From Kiritimatiellia bacterium (GTDB lineage Bacteria; Verrucomicrobiota; Kiritimatiellia; RFP12; UBA1067): a stretch of DNA of 6,182 nucleotides. Below the pieces are notes generated by a model. That model saw only the letters and a list, made by a program, of their open reading frames with translations, had not been told where the DNA came from and did no database searches. Of the stretch, positions 1 to 5,268 are shown piece after piece. Where the stretch lies: NCBI GenBank assembly GCA_016302985.1, contig JAEDMN010000190.1, positions 1 to 6,182 of the forward strand. Reading direction: 5' to 3'. Both the position numbers and the translations under genes were made by a program. Position 1 is the stretch's first letter; every line of letters starts with the position of its first letter.

Positions 1-409
1 CGATCACGAGACCGCCGTCGGAGAACGCGCTCTGCGTGCGGCCGTAGACGATCTGCAGGAAGAGCTCGCGCATCGCCGTGTTGATGGCGTCGCAGACGAG
101 GTCCGTGTTGAGCGCCTCGAGGATCGTCTTGCCGACGAGGATCTCGGACGCCATGGCGGCGGAGTGCGTCATGCCGGAGCAGCCGATCGTCTCGACGAGG
201 GCCTCCTCGATCACGCCGTCCTTGACGTTCAGCGAAAGCTTGCACGCGCCCTGCTGCGGCGCGCACCAGCCCACGCCGTGCGTATAGCCGGAAATGTCCT
301 TGATCTGCTTGGCCTGAACCCACTTGCCCTCTTCCGGGATGGGAGCCGGACCATGGTTGCACCCCTTTGCCAACGGGCACTGGTGCTCAACTTCAGTCGA
401 GTAGACCAT
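1..409 (-). CDS. NifU-like iron-sulfur cluster scaffold protein (partial, N-terminal 136 codons)
   Basis: Translating the minus strand from the ATG at 409-407 gives 136 residues with no stop before the window edge, so the C-terminus is missing. The protein resembles the NifU N-terminal domain scaffold family, in the variant usually annotated as 'iron-sulfur cluster assembly scaffold protein' and commonly found beside GGGtGRT proteins. Visible hallmarks are the early segment EVEHQCPLAKG (residues 6-16), C49 in GVGWCAPQQGAC, C77 in ETIGCSGMTHSAAMASEI, the GKTILEAL stretch, and C106 in TDLVCDAI. C49, C77 and C106 fall where NifU/IscU proteins carry their three cluster ligands. By family knowledge it would hold a transient Fe-S cluster in the cytoplasm. 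The start is supported by a Shine-Dalgarno AAGGA eight bases upstream. It begins 29 bp after the rubrerythrin stop, so the two are probably co-transcribed. Family assignment is confident; the exact subfamily is from memory of similar sequences. Confidence 0.9.
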   Translation of the reverse strand, partial: MVYSTEVEHQCPLAKGCNHGPAPIPEEGKWVQAKQIKDISGYTHGVGWCAPQQGACKLSLNVKDGVIEEALVETIGCSGMTHSAAMASEILVGKTILEALNTDLVCDAINTAMRELFLQIVYGRTQSAFSDGGLVI

Positions 410-438
410 GTTAGTCTTCCTTTTGTTTTCTGATTGGA

Positions 439-984
439 TTAGAAATAGCGCTTCAGCAGGCCCTCGAAGCCGGCGCCGTGACGGGCCTCGTCCTTGGCCA
501 TCTCGTGGACCGTGTCGTGCACGGCGTCGTAGTCGAGCTTCTTCGCGAGCTTCGCGAGCTCGAGCTTGCCGGCGCACGCGCCCTGCTCGGCCGCCGCGCG
601 CAGCTCGAGGTTCTTCTTCGTGGACTTCGTCACGACCTCGCCGAGGAGCTCGGCGAACTTGGCCGCGTGCTCGGCCTCCTCGAAGGCGTAGCGCTTGAAC
701 GCTTCCGCGATCTCGGGATAGCCCTCGCGCTCCGCCTGACGGCTCATCGCGAGGTACATGCCGACCTCCGTGCACTCGCCCGTGAAGTTCATGCGGAGAC
801 CCTTCACGACCTCCTCGTCCAGACCCTGCGCGGAACCGACGATGTGCTCGCACGCCCAGGTCATCTTGCCTTCGGCGGCCTTCTCGAGAAACTTGGCGCC
901 GGGGCAGCCGCACTGCGGGCAGCGGTCGGGGGCGGCGTCGCCTTCGTGGATGTAACCGCAGACGGGGCAAACAAACTTCTTCAT
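439..984 (-). CDS. Rubrerythrin with N-terminal rubredoxin domain (reverse rubrerythrin / NADH peroxidase type)
   Basis: This is a complete 181-residue protein. Residues 1-35 form a rubredoxin-like iron site with two CxxCG knuckles (C6/C9 and C22/C25). Residues 42-181 are a four-helix ferritin-like di-iron domain with E70 and E73 in TGECTE, E103-x-x-H106 in EEAEHAAK, E127, and E166-x-x-H169 in KDEARHG. Classical rubrerythrins carry the rubredoxin at the C-terminus. The swapped order seen here is that of the 'reverse rubrerythrin' of clostridia and other anaerobes, often annotated as NADH peroxidase. Family function is reduction of hydrogen peroxide (and possibly oxygen) to water in the cytoplasm, using electrons from NAD(P)H through a reductase. 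The start has a strong GAGGAG Shine-Dalgarno seven bases upstream. The gene has its own promoter and a structured leader, and it heads a unit with the NifU-like gene. Residue assignments are by eye. Confidence 0.95.
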   Translation of the reverse strand: MKKFVCPVCGYIHEGDAAPDRCPQCGCPGAKFLEKAAEGKMTWACEHIVGSAQGLDEEVVKGLRMNFTGECTEVGMYLAMSRQAEREGYPEIAEAFKRYAFEEAEHAAKFAELLGEVVTKSTKKNLELRAAAEQGACAGKLELAKLAKKLDYDAVHDTVHEMAKDEARHGAGFEGLLKRYF

Positions 985-1051
985 GCTTCTCTCCTCTATT
1001 TCTTGTACGGACTTCGTTCGTGTAAGGGACTTCGGGGTCCCTTGGAATTAA
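985..1051 (-). promoter_or_regulatory. Structured 5' leader of the rubrerythrin transcript
   Basis: About 67 nt separate the predicted transcription start (near 1051) from the rubrerythrin ATG. They contain a perfect 7-bp inverted repeat AAGGGAC/GTCCCTT (1024-1030 and 1037-1043) around a 6-nt loop. They also hold a direct repeat, GGACTTCG as written on the plus strand, at 1027-1034 and 1009-1016 (18-bp period). The second copy lies in a weaker imperfect hairpin near 1008-1022. The Shine-Dalgarno GAGGAG lies outside both hairpins. The repeats could be an operator, an mRNA-stabilising structure or an attenuator. No T-tract follows the stem, so it does not look like an intrinsic terminator. I recognise no known riboswitch. 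Confidence 0.45.
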
Positions 1052-1057
1052 GAACCT

Positions 1058-1086
1058 AGTATACGCGAAAACGGGGGTGAAAACAA
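1058..1086 (-). promoter_or_regulatory. Predicted sigma70-type promoter for the rubrerythrin unit
   Basis: Read on the minus strand, a -35 box TTGTTT (1086-1081) and a -10 box TATACT (1063-1058) are separated by exactly 17 bp. The boxes match the consensus at four of six and five of six positions. Transcription would start near 1051. The site lies in a relatively AT-rich intergenic stretch just after the nudC stop, which supports an independent promoter for rubrerythrin rather than expression only by read-through from the long operon. This is a pattern match only. Confidence 0.7.
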
Positions 1087-1093
1087 GCTGAAA

Positions 1094-1110
1094 CGCGTCC
1101 GAAGACGGAC
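1094..1110 (-). other. Short UUCG-loop hairpin at the nudC 3' end (possible weak terminator)
   Basis: Immediately at the nudC stop codon the minus strand reads CGTC-TTCG-GACG, a 4-bp stem closed by the very stable C(UUCG)G tetraloop. An alternative pairing is GTCCG/CGGAC around TCTT. The run that follows has scattered Ts (GTTTC, then TTGTTTT), not a clean T-tract, so it is a poor intrinsic terminator at best. It could instead protect the 3' end of the long mRNA. No other terminator is visible between nudC and the rubrerythrin promoter. Confidence 0.25.
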
Positions 1111-1703
1111 TAGAGCGCCCCTGCGGCCCAGGCGTCGATCATCCGGCGCGCAATCGAGACGGGGCGGGGGAGCTCGGGCAGGTCGTCCCGGCCGAACCAG
1201 CCGCTCGCGACGACTTCCTCGCCGTCGGGCTTCAGCTCGCCCGACACCCAGTCGGCGACGAAGCCGACCATGAGGTTGGACGGGAACGGCCAGATCTGGG
1301 AGCCGAAATAGCGCAGGTTGCCGATCTCGATGGAAGCCTCCTCGCGCGCCTCGCGCCGCACGGCCTCCTCGAAGGTCTCCGCGGGGTCGATGAAGCCCGC
1401 GACGAGCGACCAGTGCGGCAGACGGTAGTGCGAATTGCGCTGCAGCAGGATGCGGTCGCCCTTCCGGACGAGCGCGATCACGGCGGTGGTGATGTGCGGG
1501 TAGGCCAGGTAGCCGCAGGCGGGGCACTTCATCGCGCGCTCGGCGGGGTCCGGATGGCGCACCATCGCCGTGCCGCACTTCCCGCAGAAGCGGTTCGTCT
1601 CCGTCCAGTGGGCGAGTTCGCGCGCACGCGCCAGGTCCAGCCATTCCTCGCGGGACACCCGGGGGAACATCTCCCGCAGGGCGTTGTCGTCCAGAACCGC
1701 CAT
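1110..1703 (-). CDS. nudC: NudC-type NADH pyrophosphatase (short form)
   Basis: This 197-residue protein would hydrolyse NAD(H) to nicotinamide mononucleotide and AMP and, by analogy with E. coli NudC, may remove NAD caps from RNA. Residues 40-63 form a zinc ribbon (C40xxC43 and C60xxC63). Residues 103-125 match the Nudix box GX5EX7REUXEEXGU, with G103, E109, R117, E118, E121 and E122 present. Downstream, SQIWPFPSN (135-143) matches the NudC signature SQPWPFPxS. Two oddities stand out. The usual box glycine is S124, and the N-terminal domain that precedes the zinc ribbon in E. coli NudC (257 residues) is largely missing. The ATG at 1703-1701 is chosen because the conserved region begins just after it, AGGACGG lies directly upstream, and only 5 nt separate it from the nfo stop. 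The frame stays open further upstream, but there it runs over nfo and resembles nothing. Translation is probably coupled to nfo. Confidence 0.9.
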   Translation of the reverse strand: MAVLDDNALREMFPRVSREEWLDLARARELAHWTETNRFCGKCGTAMVRHPDPAERAMKCPACGYLAYPHITTAVIALVRKGDRILLQRNSHYRLPHWSLVAGFIDPAETFEEAVRREAREEASIEIGNLRYFGSQIWPFPSNLMVGFVADWVSGELKPDGEEVVASGWFGRDDLPELPRPVSIARRMIDAWAAGAL

Positions 1704-1708
1704 CCGTC

Positions 1709-2563
1709 CTATTCCGCGCGAAGGGACCGGAGCAGCGCGATCTCGGCCCGGTAGCCGTCGAGGTCGCAGGGCGTCTCGAGGTAGAACGGCAGGTCGCGCA
1801 GGGCCGGGTGGTTGATCACGCGGGCGAGCGCCTCCTGTCCGATCTTCCCCTTGCCGATGCAGGCATGGCGGTCCTTGTGGGCGGAGAGCGGATTCATCGA
1901 GTCGTTCAGGTGGATGGCCTTCAGGCGCTTCAGCCCGACGACCCGGTCGAACGCGGCCACCACGCCGTCCAGATCGTTCACGATGTCGTAGCCGCCGTCC
2001 CAGACGTGGCAGGTGTCGAGGCAGACGCCGAGCGGGGCCTCCGGGCCGACGGCGGCCTCGACCGCGTCGATGAGCGCGCGCACCTCCTCGAAGGTGCGTC
2101 CGACCTCGGACCCCTTGCCCGCCATCGTCTCGAAGAGGATGGTCGTCGCGGGGATGGAGCCGAAGCCCGCGAGGATGCGCGCGAGCATCGCGGAGATCAG
2201 CTCGGCCCCCTTCTCCGTCCCCTGCCCCACGTGGCTGCCCGGGTGGAAGTTGTAGAGCGCGCCCGGCGTCAGCTCGAGGCGGCGCAGGTCGTCCGCCATC
2301 GTCGCCTCGGCGAACTCGCGCACGCGGGCCTCGGCCCCGGCGGCATTGAGCGTGTAGGGCGCGTGCGCGAGAATCGGACCGATCCCCTTCTCCGCGGCAA
2401 ACGCGCGGAAATCGGCGACGTCGCGGGGATCGATTGGCTTCGCCGCGCCGCCGCGGGGGTTCCGGGTGAAGAACTGGAAGACGTTCGCGCCGATGGACTC
2501 GGCCGTCTGGCCCATCGCCAGATAGCCGCCCGCGCTCGAGAGATGGCAACCGATCCTGAACAT
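1709..2563 (-). CDS. nfo: Endonuclease IV (AP endonuclease)
   Basis: This is a complete 284-residue protein, almost the length of E. coli Nfo (285). It starts with the typical RIGCHLSSAGG and carries every expected metal-ligand position of the three-zinc AP endonuclease 2 family: H67 (LAHAPYTLN), H107 (NFHPGSH), E145 (FETMAGKG), D183 and H186 (CLDTCH), H218 (AIHLNDS), D231 and H233 (DRHACIGKG) and E263 (YLETP). By family it cuts the DNA backbone 5' to abasic sites and removes blocked 3' ends in base excision repair in the cytoplasm. Shine-Dalgarno AAAGGA sits seven bases before the ATG. The gene starts 18 bp after the ktrB stop and ends 5 bp before nudC, so it is a middle gene of the operon. 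No key residue is missing, and the protein should be active. Confidence 0.97.
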   Translation of the reverse strand: MFRIGCHLSSAGGYLAMGQTAESIGANVFQFFTRNPRGGAAKPIDPRDVADFRAFAAEKGIGPILAHAPYTLNAAGAEARVREFAEATMADDLRRLELTPGALYNFHPGSHVGQGTEKGAELISAMLARILAGFGSIPATTILFETMAGKGSEVGRTFEEVRALIDAVEAAVGPEAPLGVCLDTCHVWDGGYDIVNDLDGVVAAFDRVVGLKRLKAIHLNDSMNPLSAHKDRHACIGKGKIGQEALARVINHPALRDLPFYLETPCDLDGYRAEIALLRSLRAE

Positions 2564-2581
2564 GTCAGTCCTTTCCGAACA

Positions 2582-3904
2582 TCAGCCGATGACGAGGTCC
2601 TCGCGGGGATAGCGGATCGAGACCCGCTCCTCCTGCCCGCCGATCAGCATCACCACGCCGATCGCGCCCAGACGCCCGCACAGCATGCAGAGCATAATCA
2701 CGAAACGGCCGGTCGTCGACAGCGACGCGGTCGTCGACCCGCAACTCAGGCCCGTCGTGGTGACCGCCGAGACGGTTTCGAACAGCAGGTACTCGAACGT
2801 GAGCTTCTCGTTGCCGCCCTCGCTGACCAGCAGCACCGTCATCGCCAGGGAGATCACGGCCGCGAACACCATGACGATGACGATCGCCTCGCGCACGACG
2901 GTGTCCGGAATGCTGCGCCTGAAGAGCACGGTGTCGCGGCGGCCGCGGCAGATCGCCAGCAGCGTCACGAGGAACACGACGAACGTCGTCACCTTGATGC
3001 CGCCGCCCGCGCCCCCGGGCGCCGCGCCGATGAACATGAGCACCTCCGAGACGAAGCGCGTCGCGGCGTGCATCTCGTGGACGGGGATGACCGTGAAGCC
3101 GCACGTGCGCGGCGTGACGGCCTGGAAGAAGGCAATGGCGCCCTTCTCGGCCAGCGAATACGGCTCGAGCGCGCGGTTCCACTCCAGGGCGAGGAAGAAG
3201 CCGAACATGCCCGCCAGGAAGATCGCCGACGACAGGAGAACGACGCGCGTGTGCAGGGTGAGGCGCCCGCGCTTCACCAGGTTGCGGCGCCAGAACTGGA
3301 CCGTGCAGAGGTTGTAGACCACGGGGAACCCGACGCCGCCGAGGATGACGAAGCCAGCCATCGACAGCAGCACGGCCGGGCGTCCCTGGAAGACCGCGAT
3401 CGACCCCGGGTCCAGCGAGAAGCCGGCGTTGCAGAAGGACATCACCGAATAGAAGTAGGCGCGAAACCAGGTCATGTCCGGCACCAGACTGTGGAACGTG
3501 AACGTCGCCACCCCTTCGACGACCGCCATCGAGAGGACGACCCAGATGACGAGTCCGCGCCAGCCGTCCACGCCCCGGAACCCGTACGTGCTCATGAGCG
3601 AACACTCGCCCTCGAGCGAAAGACGCCGGCCAATCATGGCCAGGAAGAGCGTCCCCACCGTCATGATGCCCACGCAGCCGAGCTGCACAAGCGCCAGCAG
3701 GACGCAGTGGCCGAAGCGCGACAGCTGCACGCCCACGTCGATCACGGTCAACCCCGTGATGCAGACCGCCGAACACGCGGTGAAGAGCGCGTCCAACGGC
3801 TTCATCCAGGTGTGCGACGGGGACGAGACCGGCAGCATCAGGAGGACGGCGCCCGCCAGGATCGCCCCGAGGAATCCGAGCACGATCAGGACGCGGGTCT
3901 TCAC
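2582..3904 (-). CDS. Potassium uptake protein, TrkH/KtrB family channel subunit
   Basis: This 440-residue polytopic membrane protein has KtrB length. It contains the four membrane-pore-membrane repeats of the superfamily of K+ transporters. The four selectivity-filter segments are visible: CITGLTV (G51), FCNAGFSL (G161), RTCGFTV (G269) and TTTGLSC (G385). The segment GAAPGGAGGGIK (293-304) matches the intramembrane gating loop of KtrB/TrkH, and GRLG (410-413) matches the conserved arginine of the last repeat. By family it carries K+ (often Na+-coupled) across the inner membrane and needs a cytoplasmic KtrA/TrkA nucleotide-binding partner, which is absent from this window. The start is GTG, overlapping the tatC stop as GTGA, with GGGGAG five bases upstream, which indicates coupled translation. 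KtrB is favoured over TrkH on length. The placement after tatC suggests shared transcription rather than shared function. Confidence 0.93.
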   Translation of the reverse strand: MKTRVLIVLGFLGAILAGAVLLMLPVSSPSHTWMKPLDALFTACSAVCITGLTVIDVGVQLSRFGHCVLLALVQLGCVGIMTVGTLFLAMIGRRLSLEGECSLMSTYGFRGVDGWRGLVIWVVLSMAVVEGVATFTFHSLVPDMTWFRAYFYSVMSFCNAGFSLDPGSIAVFQGRPAVLLSMAGFVILGGVGFPVVYNLCTVQFWRRNLVKRGRLTLHTRVVLLSSAIFLAGMFGFFLALEWNRALEPYSLAEKGAIAFFQAVTPRTCGFTVIPVHEMHAATRFVSEVLMFIGAAPGGAGGGIKVTTFVVFLVTLLAICRGRRDTVLFRRSIPDTVVREAIVIVMVFAAVISLAMTVLLVSEGGNEKLTFEYLLFETVSAVTTTGLSCGSTTASLSTTGRFVIMLCMLCGRLGAIGVVMLIGGQEERVSIRYPREDLVIG

Positions 3905-4701
3905 TTCGACTCCCCGGAATCCTTCTTCGCGCCCTCCCCGGTGCAGATCTCCTTCAGACGAACGCCCCAGATGCTGAGTTCATAGAGGAGCACAAGCGGC
4001 CCCGCCATCAGCATCTGGCTCATGGGATCCGGCGGCGTCAGCACCATGCCCAGGAAGAACGCGAAGACGATGGCGAACCGACGCCAGGCGCGCAGCTGTT
4101 CGGACGTGATGACGCCGAGCCAGCCCAGCACGAACAGGAGCAGCGGAACCTGGAACACCAGGCCGAACGCGAGCACGAGCTTCAGGATCAGCGGCACGTA
4201 GTTCTCGATCTGCACCTGCGTCACGCTCAGCCCGACCCAGTGGTTGACCACGTCGAAGAAACGCACCACGTTCGGAGCGAGCTGGCCGTAGGCGAAGCAA
4301 ACGCCCACGCCAAAGAGCCCCGCGCCCGCGAGCAGGAAGAAGAGGATCGCCGCCTTTTCGCGCTTCGTCAGCGCGGGGAAGATGAAACGGAGGATGAAGT
4401 ACATCACGAACGGGAAGCTCAGCGCCGTGCCGCCCCACATCGCAATGGACATGATCTGGCTGAAGCCGCCCGTGATGTTGAGGCTGACGATCTCGATCTT
4501 CCCGGCCTTCATCAGGGCTTCGGCGGGGGACTTGAGCCATCCCAGGACATGCGGCGAGAAAATGCCGACGACCAGGCAGGAAAGCGCCCACGCGATCACC
4601 GCGTTGATCAGGCACGCCCGAAGCGCGACGATGTGCTCGAGGAACGGACGCGGCGGATCGTTGTACTCGTCGGGGTTCTTCAGGAGAGGACGCATCTTCA
4701 T
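3901..4701 (-). CDS. tatC: Twin-arginine translocase subunit TatC
   Basis: This 266-residue inner-membrane protein has six predicted membrane segments (about 29-50, 80-107, 116-140, 168-193, 207-222 and 227-247). TatC is the receptor of the Tat pathway, which exports folded proteins bearing RR signal peptides. The family shows in FLEHIVALRACL (20-31), the cytoplasmic-loop motif PALTKREK (109-116), and the C-terminal LTPPDPMSQMLMAGPLVLLYE (221-241). E115 corresponds to E. coli E103. The glutamate normally found in the HLxELR motif (E. coli E15) is replaced by A26. The protein has an extended N-terminus and a short charged C-terminal tail (about 252-266). The ATG overlaps the upstream tatB-like stop as ATGA, and its TGA overlaps the ktrB start. 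A second ATG two codons downstream is possible but would lose the overlap. Confidence 0.96.
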   Translation of the reverse strand: MKMRPLLKNPDEYNDPPRPFLEHIVALRACLINAVIAWALSCLVVGIFSPHVLGWLKSPAEALMKAGKIEIVSLNITGGFSQIMSIAMWGGTALSFPFVMYFILRFIFPALTKREKAAILFFLLAGAGLFGVGVCFAYGQLAPNVVRFFDVVNHWVGLSVTQVQIENYVPLILKLVLAFGLVFQVPLLLFVLGWLGVITSEQLRAWRRFAIVFAFFLGMVLTPPDPMSQMLMAGPLVLLYELSIWGVRLKEICTGEGAKKDSGESK

Positions 4702-5243
4702 GTCGACTTCCCCGTCTTCGGTGGCGGCGAGACGGTGATCTTCATCGCGTACGGATCGACCGCGGGCTTCGCCGGGGCGGGTTCCGCGGGCGCGGGCTCC
4801 GCAGCCGTCGCGTCCCCGTCGCCCATCTCCGAACCGGCGTCGTTCTGGTACCGCGTCTCGTCGTAGTAGTCATGCCCCGGGTAGGGGCTGTTCGGGTCGT
4901 ATTCGCCGCCGTAGTAGTCCGTCTCGGACTCGGCGCGGTCTCCCGTCCCGTCATCGGACGCGGCCGCGTCGGCGCCGGAGGCGGCGGAAGCATCCGCCTC
5001 GTCCTTCGGCGTCTCGACGTAGTCGGTCTTCACCGCCTCGTCGACCGTCTTGCGGACCTCCTCGTCCATCGACATGAGCTGCCGCTTGAACTCGTCCGCG
5101 GCCCGGCGTAGCGTGGACATGATCTGCCCGAACTTGCGCGCGGCGGAAGGCAGGTTCTTCGGCCCGACGACAATAAGAATGACACCGAGCAGAACGAGCC
5201 ACTCGGTGCCTCCGACAGATTCGAAGACGAACGCAAAGGTCAT
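4698..5243 (-). CDS. TatB-like Sec-independent translocase protein with acidic, tyrosine-rich tail
   Basis: This 181-residue protein has a single N-terminal membrane helix (about 12-27), the GPKNLP hinge (27-32) and an amphipathic helix (about 33-57). That is the TatA/TatB architecture. G12, E14 and the GPxxLP hinge favour TatB over TatA. It is placed directly before tatC, as expected, with an ATGA overlap. In TatB this protein would bind TatC and receive RR signal peptides. After residue ~75 the sequence becomes low-complexity and presumably disordered: an acidic Asp/Ala block (81-108), a segment with seven tyrosines in 23 residues (110-132), Pro/Ala repeats (148-161) and a basic end. The start is not backed by a clear Shine-Dalgarno (upstream ACGGCATTCAATAG), but later starts would cut into the membrane helix. 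No separate tatA lies in the window. The TatA/TatB family is certain; the B assignment is likely. Confidence 0.88.
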   Translation of the reverse strand: MTFAFVFESVGGTEWLVLLGVILIVVGPKNLPSAARKFGQIMSTLRRAADEFKRQLMSMDEEVRKTVDEAVKTDYVETPKDEADASAASGADAAASDDGTGDRAESETDYYGGEYDPNSPYPGHDYYDETRYQNDAGSEMGDGDATAAEPAPAEPAPAKPAVDPYAMKITVSPPPKTGKST

Positions 5244-5268
5244 CTATTGAATGCCGTCCGCGTCCGGA

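Noticed and set aside
1024..1043. Hairpin after nudC as an intrinsic terminator
   Set aside because: The stem is perfect, but on the minus strand it is followed by ACACGAACG with no T-tract, and it lies downstream of a strong promoter. It is better explained as a leader element.
478..1059. 193-codon plus-strand frame opposite rubrerythrin
   Set aside because: It is antisense to a gene with complete di-iron and rubredoxin motifs. Its Leu/Arg/Glu-rich composition mirrors the codon bias of the real gene.
1704..2549. In-frame upstream extension of nudC to a 479-residue protein
   Set aside because: The extension runs entirely over nfo in another frame and is Arg/Gly/Pro-rich without family similarity. 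The ATG at 1703 has a Shine-Dalgarno site and fits the operon spacing.
2565..3776. 403-codon minus-strand frame overlapping ktrB
   Set aside because: It is a +1/+2 shadow of ktrB. The ktrB frame shows four selectivity filters and membrane helices, while this frame is Arg/His-rich and featureless.
1808..3985. 725-codon open frame on the plus strand
   Set aside because: It lies antisense to nfo and ktrB, both of which are unmistakable by motifs. Its product is an Arg/His/Asp/Glu-rich low-complexity string with no recognisable domain, typical of the antisense frame in high-GC genes with strong third-position bias.
4735..4805. Short GC-rich repeat as a possible DNA repeat element
   Set aside because: The repetition encodes Ala-Glu-Pro-Ala-Pro units within the TatB-like tail and is in frame, so it is a protein low-complexity repeat rather than a mobile or regulatory repeat.
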